17,387 nt of DNA from Anaerolineaceae bacterium UBA5224 (GTDB lineage Bacteria; Chloroflexota; Anaerolineae; Anaerolineales; Anaerolineaceae), in the NCBI GenBank assembly GCA_002409365.1, contig DHUW01000090.1:11584-28970 (forward strand). Direction: 5' to 3'. Shown here piece by piece: positions 1-6,139 of the stretch (the first letter of the stretch is position 1; the number at the start of each line of letters is the position of its first letter). Both the position numbers and the translations under genes were made by a program. The notes beneath the pieces are model-generated. The model saw only the letters and a program-made list of their open reading frames with translations, ran no database searches and was not told where the DNA came from.

Positions 1-664
1 CGATCAAATATTCTCCTTCGCTCTGGGCGCTGTTGACATCACGGCTGACACGCCGGGAGCTCAACAACCCAGCGTCAAGGGGTTTGAGCAGGCTCTGTAG
101 AAATCTGGGGTCGCTTTCTTCCAGCCAGCTCCACATAGTCTCTTTTGTTAATATCACCGGCATGCGGGGGTGGACCGGGCTGACATCTTCATTTGCATTC
201 GTGGTAATCAGCGTGCAGGTAGTCAGACCTGGGATCCCCGGGAGTGAAGAAACACCGTTGTTCTGCCAATCGTCCCACAAACCTGCAAAAGCAAAAGGTG
301 CCCCATTTTCGAGTTGAAAGTAGTAGGGAATAGATAGTTTCCCCGCTTTTTGCCACTCATAAAAACCATCCGATAAAATCAGGCAGCGTTTGTTCCTGAA
401 GGAATTTCGGTAGGAGGGCTTTTCTGCCACGGTTTCAGCCCGGGCATTGATCATCTTGAATCCAATCGAGGGGTCTTTTGCCCAGAAGGGTACCAAACCC
501 CATTTCATCCAAAGCACATTACGACTTTCCGGATTAATGACGGTAGGTACATCCTGTGAGGGAGCGACGTTGTAGCGCTTTTCCCAGTCCAGCGGCATTT
601 GTCCCAGCGCCAATTGTGTGCGCAGGTCGTCCGAATCGATAGCCATGGTAAATCTTCCGCACAT
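1..664 (-). CDS. yedK: SRAP/YedK-family abasic-site crosslinking protein (3' end cut by window edge)
   Basis: Member of the SOS-response-associated peptidase family (YedK in E. coli, HMCES in animals). These proteins bind abasic sites in single-stranded DNA and form a stable thiazolidine crosslink through Cys2, which shields the lesion. Seen here: the protein begins M-C-G-R-F, so Cys2 is exposed after Met removal. Asn73 (INARAET), Glu103 (GFYEW) and His165 (VHPRMPVIL) complete the usual active-site set. About 221 residues are readable before position 1, close to the usual family length, so only a few C-terminal codons can be missing. The ATG at 662-664 is fixed by the catalytic Cys and by a GAGGT ribosome-binding site at 669-673. 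A TATAAT lies at 684-689 on this strand. Family assignment is firm; the role in repair is from family knowledge. Confidence 0.93.
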   Translation of the reverse strand, partial: MCGRFTMAIDSDDLRTQLALGQMPLDWEKRYNVAPSQDVPTVINPESRNVLWMKWGLVPFWAKDPSIGFKMINARAETVAEKPSYRNSFRNKRCLILSDGFYEWQKAGKLSIPYYFQLENGAPFAFAGLWDDWQNNGVSSLPGIPGLTTCTLITTNANEDVSPVHPRMPVILTKETMWSWLEESDPRFLQSLLKPLDAGLLSSRRVSRDVNSAQSEGEYLI

Positions 665-668
665 AGTT

Positions 669-689
669 ACCTCAGTATGTTTGATTATA
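669..689 (-). promoter_or_regulatory. -10 element and ribosome-binding site of the SRAP gene
   Basis: Reading the minus strand, a perfect TATAAT (684-689) is followed by GAGGT (669-673), four bases before the ATG. A TTGACA at 701-706 lies only 11 bases upstream of the -10. That is too close to be its -35 partner, so the -35 is unresolved. Confidence 0.45.
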
Positions 690-737
690 TTCCATCGGAC
701 TGTCAAATATTCTGGCTGCACATACTCCAGCACTCGT

Positions 738-766
738 TTGGTTTTTCACTCAAGAAATGATATAAT
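738..766 (+). promoter_or_regulatory. Promoter of the metallopeptidase–lipoprotein pair
   Basis: TTGGTT (738-743), a 17-base spacer, then an extended -10 TGA-TATAAT (758-766). The predicted start near 773 leaves a leader of about 27 bases containing GAAAGGA (786-792) before the ATG at 800. This supports 800, not the downstream GTG at 874, as the true translation start. Confidence 0.55.
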
Positions 767-799
767 ATTGTTGTACAAAGTTATTGAAAGGACAGCGAA

Positions 800-850
800 A
801 TGAAAAAGATATTACCAATTAACCTTTTTTTAGCCTCACCCTTTTCCTAA
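800..850 (+). other. Signal-peptide ORF, out of frame with the metallopeptidase body (frameshift at T7)
   Basis: An ATG at 800, preceded by GAAAGGA, opens a 16-codon ORF (MKKILPINLFLASPFS) ending in TAA at 848-850. It starts as a typical lipophilic signal peptide. The body of the next gene is open in the -1 frame, with its last upstream stop at 820-822. The two frames can be joined at the T7 run 825-831. One extra T, or a -1 slip on T TTT TTA (826-832), yields a continuous hydrophobic segment rich in Leu and Ser/Thr, followed by LDA, a plausible signal-peptidase site. I read this as the displaced 5' end of the next gene, not as a separate gene. Confidence 0.65.
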
Positions 851-873
851 GTCTGACTCCTCTTGATGCTTTA

Positions 874-2037
874 GTGTCTACATCCCATAATGTAACTATC
901 AGTGCTCCAAAGTTAGTTTCGGATGGTTTATTTTTATTAGTTCCGCCTGTTCAAGTTTATGGTGTTCTTTCTTATCTTGATCGAGATGGTCAGACAGTGT
1001 TTGGCAGGAATTACTATTGCCTTGTTAGGGATTACGATTACTATTCTGTTGATGACACTCTATTCGTTTTCGAAACCAATCGTGAGGGATATTACGTTTC
1101 ATCACCAATTGAAAACTTTGATACAGACAGTGACGATGGAAACCCACAGCTAGACATATACATTGCTTGTTTTACATATAATCCCACACTTCAACAGGTG
1201 GTTTTCAATACTGAAGGTGGAATAATTTATGGGTTTGCATCATCGGTTTCTTTAAATATCGGGGCAGTTACGTTGGTTGAGAAAAATTTGAATGTTACCT
1301 ACTCAAATAGTAATTTACCTTCTATGTGGTTGTATGAAGATATTTTAAGGACCTATGAGAATTGGAATATTAATACAGGTTACATACCTCCTAGGATTTC
1401 TATTGTTTGGCAATATGGAGTAAACAGTTATCGTGGTTGTGAAAATGTTTCCTGTTTTATCACCGAGGTAAATTCTGTACACCCGTTTCCAGAGGCATAT
1501 ATAAGAAATCAAAGGCGAGATTCTGCAGATACTGTTGTTCATGAAACTGCACACGGTTATATGTATGATTACCAAGATGAGTTGGTTGGTTGTCCAGGTC
1601 AGCATGAAATAAAAAAGTTATCGACGCCTGGTTGCGCTTGGACCGAAGGTTGGGCTGAGTTTCTACCTTTGTACATGAATCAAGACCCTTGCTATGATTT
1701 TGGTTTAGGACCTTGCTCAGTTGGTGGAATCAATTTGGAAATACCAAATTTCAGAGATGACCCCGACATTTTTAACTTCGGTTCTGCCGTCGAAGGAAGA
1801 GTGGCTGGTGCACTCTATGATTTAACCGACGGAGAGAATGAAGAATTAGATAGAACCCATTTTTCCTTGTATAAGCTCGCAAAAACTCTATATCTTTTAC
1901 CTGCGGAAAGGACCTTCTCGGATTTTTGGGTTACTTGGATTAACTTAGGGAATGGCTTCGATAGAGAGATAGATAGCACTTTCTTCTTGAACACCCTTGG
2001 AAGAAAGATATTCATACCACTTATTCAAAAAAGGTAG
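874..2037 (+). CDS. Secreted gluzincin-like zinc metallopeptidase (5' end frameshifted)
   Basis: A 387-residue open frame counted from a GTG at 874. No good ribosome-binding site precedes that GTG, and the natural start is probably the ATG at 800 (see the frameshift feature). Counting from 874, HETAH at 223-227 is a zinc-binding HExxH. The segment WTEGWAEF (256-263) supplies a downstream Glu, the gluzincin arrangement. Residues about 25-115 (Y-G-V-L-S-Y-L-D-R-D-G onward, with G-Y-Y and D-I-Y) resemble a secreted beta-sandwich domain; this is a tentative reading. Cysteines at 190, 194, 240, 254, 273 and 281 suggest disulfides and export. The stop is six bases before the lipoprotein ATG, so the two are probably cotranscribed. 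Base composition is strikingly AT-rich relative to most of the window, suggesting transfer. Substrate and named family are unknown to me. Confidence 0.75.
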   Translation: MSTSHNVTISAPKLVSDGLFLLVPPVQVYGVLSYLDRDGQTVFGRNYYCLVRDYDYYSVDDTLFVFETNREGYYVSSPIENFDTDSDDGNPQLDIYIACFTYNPTLQQVVFNTEGGIIYGFASSVSLNIGAVTLVEKNLNVTYSNSNLPSMWLYEDILRTYENWNINTGYIPPRISIVWQYGVNSYRGCENVSCFITEVNSVHPFPEAYIRNQRRDSADTVVHETAHGYMYDYQDELVGCPGQHEIKKLSTPGCAWTEGWAEFLPLYMNQDPCYDFGLGPCSVGGINLEIPNFRDDPDIFNFGSAVEGRVAGALYDLTDGENEELDRTHFSLYKLAKTLYLLPAERTFSDFWVTWINLGNGFDREIDSTFFLNTLGRKIFIPLIQKR

Positions 2038-2042
2038 TTAAA

Positions 2043-2810
2043 ATGAAAAGAATATCAATCGTCAGTTTTCTCATGTTGATGACACTCATCACAGCAGGTT
2101 GTACCTTTTCTAGCCAAGAATATTCCGTGGCAATCGAAAAATCATCAGAAGTCACTCAAAGCTTTATTTCTGGACCAGACACAAATTTCCATAAAGAAAG
2201 CGATGCGTTTGTTATCGAGCTGACTGTCACGCCTCCTGAGAACAATTCCGAGAATTGGACTGTTAATTGGGAGATTGAGTCGCTCAAACCTATTGAAGAC
2301 GTTCTGGTCATTTTAAGCGTACTCCCAAAAGAAGCCTGCAATGTTGAAGTAGTAAACGTTGAGGGAGACGCAGTAAATGAAGAATGGATGAATGGTACGA
2401 TAAATTCCAAGATGGATTTTCCGCTGGGTGGCATCACGACAATAACCTACATACTTTCACGATGTACGCAAACAGCAGAAGGTCGATTCGCTACGGTTAA
2501 GGTTGAATTGATGTATGGCGCAGAACAATTCGTCTTTGATGAGGTGGATTTGTATTGGGCACAAGGACAAGGCAGTGTGGTTTATAGTGGTAACCCTTTC
2601 CCGAATGAGACACTTGAGGATCCCATAGCAAAATTGACTCCCTGGTCATTCTATGAAATCACACCTGGAGAATTTTTGTTAACACCTGGAGTAACGCGAC
2701 TTCCTCCGACACCGACTTGTACCTCGACAGCCGAACCACCCGGTCATACTGAAACACCTACGATTACCAGCGTTCCAGTGGATCCGACTCAACCCACACC
2801 TTATCCTTAA
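2043..2810 (+). CDS. Lipoprotein with Thr/Pro-rich tail, unknown function
   Basis: The 255-residue product starts with a basic N-terminus, a hydrophobic stretch and a lipobox L-I-T-A-G-C. Cys20 would be the lipidated residue, so the protein should sit on the outer face of the membrane. The middle (about 45-200) has alternating hydrophobic residues consistent with a beta-sandwich; Cys98 and Cys141 could pair. The last ~35 residues are Thr/Pro-rich (TPTCTST, TETPT, TQPTPYP), a composition frequent in linkers and tails of Anaerolineae surface proteins. The ATG at 2043 is preceded by AAAAAGG overlapping the peptidase stop, which implies coupled expression. I do not recognise a named family. A role as partner, inhibitor or surface anchor of the peptidase is only inferred from adjacency. 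Confidence 0.75.
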   Translation: MKRISIVSFLMLMTLITAGCTFSSQEYSVAIEKSSEVTQSFISGPDTNFHKESDAFVIELTVTPPENNSENWTVNWEIESLKPIEDVLVILSVLPKEACNVEVVNVEGDAVNEEWMNGTINSKMDFPLGGITTITYILSRCTQTAEGRFATVKVELMYGAEQFVFDEVDLYWAQGQGSVVYSGNPFPNETLEDPIAKLTPWSFYEITPGEFLLTPGVTRLPPTPTCTSTAEPPGHTETPTITSVPVDPTQPTPYP

Positions 2811-2851
2811 TTAATGAGGGAGGGTAACTTCGCTAGCAAATATCAAAACCG

Positions 2852-2880
2852 TTGACGAAATTTAATTCAACGAGTATCAT
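2852..2880 (+). promoter_or_regulatory. Sigma70-type promoter of rplY
   Basis: TTGACG (2852-2857), a 17-base spacer and TATCAT (2875-2880). This is the closest match to the housekeeping consensus on the plus strand of this window. The predicted start falls near 2887, giving a leader of roughly 74 bases. Confidence 0.6.
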
Positions 2881-2886
2881 TATCAG

Positions 2887-2950
2887 TTGCCAGATAACCG
2901 TCTGGCAAATTTATGGGCGAGGGTAACCCCAGAGAGGGTGAGAGGCGCCC
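2887..2950 (+). promoter_or_regulatory. Structured 5' leader of rplY mRNA
   Basis: Two hairpins can be drawn between the predicted start and the ribosome-binding site. The first is a perfect 8-bp stem, TTGCCAGA (2887-2894) with TCTGGCAA (2901-2908), loop TAACCG, placed at the predicted 5' end. The second pairs GGGCG (2915-2919) with CGCCC (2946-2950) and encloses a small GGGT/ACCC hairpin. It ends directly before GGAGG (2951-2955). The structure could protect the mRNA end or modulate access to the ribosome-binding site. Function is inferred. Confidence 0.4.
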
Positions 2951-2960
2951 GGAGGAAAAT

Positions 2961-3617
2961 ATGGCTACAAAGCAAGACAATATCATTATTAAAGTTGAAA
3001 AACGCACACTAACCGGTAAAAAGGTTTCCCAGTTGCGCAACAAGGGCATTCTGCCCGGTGTGGTCTATGGACACAGGATCGATTCTTACCCGGTTCAAAT
3101 GGATACCCACTCTACCACCCTTCTGATGAAGAAAATCACCCCAACCACCCTGATTACTCTTGACCAGGATGGAAAACAAACCAGAGTGATCATCCGCGAT
3201 CGTACTTACGATGTGGTCACTGGTCACCTGCTTCACCTGGACTTTTTCGCGGTTTCGATGACCGAAAAGCTGCGCGCTAACGTCGCCATCGAATTGACCG
3301 GCAAAGCCCCAGTATTGGATGAAGTGCCCGGCTCCTTGATCAACCAGGTTTTGAATGAACTTGAAATCGAAGCCTTGCCTGCTGACATGCTTGAACGAAT
3401 TGAAGTCGATATCAGCGGACTTGCCAGTGCAGAAGATAGTATCACCGTTGGTGACCTGAACCTGGGCGACAAGATCTCCGTACTTACTCCTCATGACGAA
3501 GTGATCGTTGCTGTCGGTTTTGTTGCCGAAGAGAAGGAAGAAGGCGGAGAAGTTGCAGAAGCTGGTGGCGAACCCGAGGTTATGGAAAAAGGCAAGAAGG
3601 AAGAAGAGGAAGCTTAA
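2961..3617 (+). CDS. rplY: 50S ribosomal protein L25, Ctc (TL5) type
   Basis: The 218-residue protein is the long Ctc form of L25, which binds 5S rRNA in the large subunit. The N-terminal domain (about 1-95) carries the family signature R-N-K-G-I-L-P-G-V-V-Y-G (26-37). The C-terminal beta domain (about 100-190) includes L-N-E-L-E-I-E-A-L-P, typical of the TL5 domain. A highly acidic Glu-rich tail follows. I chose the ATG at 2961 because GGAGG (2951-2955) is optimally placed and the M-A-T-K start fits the family. An in-frame ATG at 2913 would add 16 Glu/Arg/Gly-rich residues from the leader and has no ribosome-binding site. The gene is monocistronic, with its own promoter and terminator. Confidence 0.95.
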   Translation: MATKQDNIIIKVEKRTLTGKKVSQLRNKGILPGVVYGHRIDSYPVQMDTHSTTLLMKKITPTTLITLDQDGKQTRVIIRDRTYDVVTGHLLHLDFFAVSMTEKLRANVAIELTGKAPVLDEVPGSLINQVLNELEIEALPADMLERIEVDISGLASAEDSITVGDLNLGDKISVLTPHDEVIVAVGFVAEEKEEGGEVAEAGGEPEVMEKGKKEEEEA

Positions 3618-3645
3618 TATTCTTCTTTTGCCTGAGAATGTTTTC

Positions 3646-3679
3646 AAAAAGACCTGTCCTACAGACAGGTCTTTTTTTT
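3646..3679. terminator. Bidirectional intrinsic terminator between rplY and the Nudix gene
   Basis: GACCTGTC (3651-3658) pairs with GACAGGTC (3664-3671) around a CTACA loop, extended by flanking A and T runs to about 13 bp. Eight Ts (3672-3679) follow on the plus strand. Five As (3646-3650) give a U-run for transcripts arriving from the convergent minus-strand operon. Confidence 0.88.
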
Positions 3680-3727
3680 ATAGAACTCCGAAAATTTGTC
3701 GGTGCTCCCAATCGGGAAGCGGCTTTC

Positions 3728-4330
3728 TTATGCAAGCATTTGCAGGAAGTCCGATGTCATTCGGGCTGTGGCACCCCACACAGTCTCGCCGTCATACTGT
3801 TTAAAATACAGGACATCAAAGTCAGTGCCTTCGTGAGTGTGCACCCGATATTCCCGATTGATTGGGTCGGCAAGCCAATCCAATGGGATCGAAAATACCC
3901 GGTCAACCTCATCAGGGTTGACGGTCAATGGCGTTGGCCAATCCACCACTGCCACCACTGGTGTGACCACAAAGCGTGTGATCATTGCCATGCGCGCCAT
4001 ACAGCCCAAAACTCTTGCCGCAGCCGGGTCCAGCCCAATTTCCTCCCGGGCTTCCCTCAGTGCTGTCTGTATTATATCGGTATCGCCCTCCTCCCATGAC
4101 CCACCCGGGAAAGAAACCTGCCCGCTGTGGTCATGCAAGTGTACCGAACGCAGTGTATACACCAGGTGCCACTGCTCCCCCAGGCGGATCAGCGGCATCA
4201 GCACCGCTGCCGGAACCAGCCTGGGAATATTTTGATTTCGACTGATTCCTTCAAACTGCATGTCACTTTCCGCTTGTTTTGCCAGGCGTGCAGACAAATC
4301 TGAAGGCAGCTCAATCGTTGTCATACTCAT
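3728..4330 (-). CDS. Nudix hydrolase, CoA pyrophosphatase (NudL)-like
   Basis: The 200-residue protein has H-D-H-S-G-Q-V-S-F-P-G-G (66-77) leading into the Nudix box, which ends L-R-E-A-R-E-E-I-G-L (91-100). The H-x-G-x-x-x-F-P-G-G segment and the late V-W-G-A-T-A motif are marks of the NudL/YeaB group, which hydrolyses CoA and related diphosphates to 4'-phosphopantetheine and 3',5'-ADP. The spacing before R-E-x-x-E-E departs from the general Nudix pattern, as is usual in NudL. I chose the ATG at 4328-4330, with AGGGG just upstream. A TTG at 4345 and an ATG at 4324 are alternatives. The start overlaps the end of trmI by 20 bases, implying translational coupling. Substrate is inferred from family. 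Confidence 0.88.
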   Translation of the reverse strand: MSMTTIELPSDLSARLAKQAESDMQFEGISRNQNIPRLVPAAVLMPLIRLGEQWHLVYTLRSVHLHDHSGQVSFPGGSWEEGDTDIIQTALREAREEIGLDPAAARVLGCMARMAMITRFVVTPVVAVVDWPTPLTVNPDEVDRVFSIPLDWLADPINREYRVHTHEGTDFDVLYFKQYDGETVWGATARMTSDFLQMLA

Positions 4331-5138
4331 CTGATTCCCCTTCAAAATTATTCAGTTGTGCCTGGATGGAACGGGCAAAAATGAGATAACCAGTATGTGC
4401 GACCATGCGGTCGACCGGTCTCAAGCGCCCCCAATCTGACTTGTAATGCCGCATAAGGATCTCGCAGACATCAATGAACGCAAAATCGCTGTGTGCAAGC
4501 GCTTTTAGCGTCAACTCTACCTGATTAATTGTCGGCAACAATGTGGCAAACTGCCCGCCTTCCTTCAGGCTGGCGCCAACCTGTTCGAGATAATCGTATG
4601 GATTGGGTAGATCGAGAAAGATCGCATCCAGGTAACGTTCCTCGAAACCCTGTTCCGCATCACCAGACTTGAACTCGACGTTTTTGTCCAATCCAAAAAG
4701 CTGCAAATTTTTTCGGGCGAGTGCCTGCGCTTCAGCGTTCCGTTCATAGGAATAGACTTTGCCTGTGTCTCCAACCAGGTATGCCAAAACTGTAGTCAGT
4801 CCGCCGGATCCGCCACCGCATTCCAGCACGCGCTTACCCGGACCTACCCCCAGCTTAAGGACAACGTAGCCAATGTCCTTTGGATACATGATCTGTGTAG
4901 TGCGCTTGATAGCCTGCACCAGGTCGGTCAGTCCAGGCTGCAGTACAAAAAAGGGATGTCCGCTGTGTGATTCGAGACGCGTGCCCCAGGGCTGACCGAT
5001 GATATCGTCATGTTTGATCACACCCCGGTGGGTCATAAAAACTTCACCTGCCTTCATAATCAGCAGGTGATTTTTGTGCGTGGTGCCGTGTAGTTGGACC
5101 AGGTCGCCTTCTTTAACCAGGTTGGCCGGATCAGTCAT
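4311..5138 (-). CDS. trmI: tRNA (adenine-58-N1)-methyltransferase
   Basis: This enzyme methylates N1 of A58 in the T-loop of tRNAs using S-adenosylmethionine; the bacterial form is a homotetramer. The 275-residue sequence has the N-terminal beta domain (1-60). R-T-T-Q-I-M-Y-P-K-D-I-G-Y (79-91) is the TrmI signature. The SAM-binding loop is E-C-G-G-G-S-G-G-L-T (106-115), and Y-E at 131-132 follows. F-L-D-L-P-N-P (174-180) holds the catalytic Asp176. The SAM loop differs slightly from the common G-T-G-S-G form. The ATG at 5138 overlaps the upstream gene by eight bases, and no separate ribosome-binding site is visible, so translation is probably coupled. About 20 C-terminal residues are acidic and variable. 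Confidence 0.94.
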   Translation of the reverse strand: MTDPANLVKEGDLVQLHGTTHKNHLLIMKAGEVFMTHRGVIKHDDIIGQPWGTRLESHSGHPFFVLQPGLTDLVQAIKRTTQIMYPKDIGYVVLKLGVGPGKRVLECGGGSGGLTTVLAYLVGDTGKVYSYERNAEAQALARKNLQLFGLDKNVEFKSGDAEQGFEERYLDAIFLDLPNPYDYLEQVGASLKEGGQFATLLPTINQVELTLKALAHSDFAFIDVCEILMRHYKSDWGRLRPVDRMVAHTGYLIFARSIQAQLNNFEGESDEYDND

Positions 5139-5430
5139 GTCTGTGATTGCGTTTCTTGTCGCTTAACATATCAGGTTGAACCTGGGTGAACCAATGCCCC
5201 AGGAAAAGGAAAGACACACTTCCGATGATCCCGCCCGCCAGGTTGACCGGGCCCACACTCATGAAGGTGAAGCCAATGGTGCCAGAAGCAAGGTGACCGA
5301 TCAGAAATCCGACCCAGGAGAGAACCAGGTAAAGCAGTAACCGGAGAATGCCGCCGTCTCGCCAGAGATGAAACAATGCGCCAAAAAGCGTTGCCAAGAT
5401 GAATCCAAACAGGTAGGAAGAAATATTCAT
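5131..5430 (-). CDS. Small integral membrane protein, unknown function
   Basis: The 99-residue protein has three hydrophobic segments (about 4-22, 30-50 and 57-80), separated by the short charged stretch W-R-D-G-G and by glycines, with a basic tail K-K-R-N-H-R-H-D. It is the first gene of an operon with trmI and the Nudix gene and overlaps trmI by eight bases. The ATG at 5430 has no convincing ribosome-binding site. The overlap and membrane character support a real gene. I do not recognise the family, and a link to tRNA methylation is not implied by its sequence. Confidence 0.72.
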   Translation of the reverse strand: MNISSYLFGFILATLFGALFHLWRDGGILRLLLYLVLSWVGFLIGHLASGTIGFTFMSVGPVNLAGGIIGSVSFLFLGHWFTQVQPDMLSDKKRNHRHD

Positions 5431-5535
5431 TCTTGTAGATTACCGTTCTTTACGAAAAATTGACTTGCAGCATCCTCCCTATGCTAAGGTCTGCCCAATC
5501 ATAACATAAATTTTTTCCGCGGATCAGAGTGGTTG

Positions 5536-5551
5536 TGGTATAAATTAAACG
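5536..5551 (+). promoter_or_regulatory. Extended -10 element for a probably leaderless transcript
   Basis: TGG-TATAAA (5536-5544) ends seven bases before the ATG at 5552, and no Shine-Dalgarno sequence lies between. The predicted transcription start coincides with the start codon. The same layout occurs before the genes at 11334 and 17029. Confidence 0.4.
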
Positions 5552-6139
5552 ATGTCAGAACTTTATCCCATTACTGACGAACTCGGCTTTAGAATCCTCA
5601 CTCCAGAAACCTGGGGAGACTTTGAGAAAATGTTCTTACGCCACAAAGGTGTGAGCGGCGGATGCTGGTGCATGTATCACCAAGTCAGCAGCAGCCAGTT
5701 TCAAAAGCTGGATAAAGATGCCCGGCGCTTGTTACATCAAGAGCGTGTCAGCGAAGGTTTGGCAACTGGAATCCTGCTTTACAAAGATGCCACTGTCGTC
5801 GGTTGGGCGCAGTTCGGCAAGACAGTCAATTTGGAACAAATCCTGAGAACTCGTAAGTTAATTGCCTGGGTAAATGAAGGTAATCAGCTCCCCGAATGGT
5901 TTATCACCTGTCTGTTTGTTGATAAGGCTTATCGTAAGCAGGGTCTGCAAAAATACACTCTTAAATCAGCTATCAAAGCCATTGAGATGTTGGGCGGCGG
6001 TCTGACAGCTGGACTCCCATTCGATTTTCCAGAAGGTGGTCGTCCAGCCTACAATGGCAGTACCAGCCTTTTTGAAAGAGAAGGCTTTACAGTGGCGGCT
6101 CATCTTGGGCATCATGCTCTGCTCTTGAAAGAAATCTGA
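5552..6139 (+). CDS. GNAT-like acetyltransferase with CWC motif
   Basis: The 195-residue protein belongs to the GNAT-fold group with G-G-C-W-C-M-Y-H near the N-terminus (36-43). Its C-terminal half has the acetyl-CoA strand and loop, I-T-C-L-F-V-D-K-A-Y-R-K-Q-G-L, in which R-K-Q-G-L corresponds to the pyrophosphate-binding loop of GNAT motif A. A later Y-N-G-S-T-S-L-F-E-R-E-G-F matches motif B (substrate side and Tyr). The substrate cannot be read from sequence. The stop shares one base with the ATG of the TatD gene (TGATG), so the two form an operon. No Shine-Dalgarno is visible, but the -10 element seven bases upstream suggests leaderless translation. Confidence 0.82.
   Translation: MSELYPITDELGFRILTPETWGDFEKMFLRHKGVSGGCWCMYHQVSSSQFQKLDKDARRLLHQERVSEGLATGILLYKDATVVGWAQFGKTVNLEQILRTRKLIAWVNEGNQLPEWFITCLFVDKAYRKQGLQKYTLKSAIKAIEMLGGGLTAGLPFDFPEGGRPAYNGSTSLFEREGFTVAAHLGHHALLLKEI

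Noticed and set aside
684..706. TTGACA and TATAAT upstream of the SRAP gene as a complete promoter
   Set aside because: The spacer is only 11 bases, too short for one sigma70 site. Only the -10 was kept.
3009..3647. A 212-codon open frame antisense to rplY
   Set aside because: It mirrors the coding frame of a clear L25/Ctc gene. The product looks like no family, and its start lacks a ribosome-binding site.
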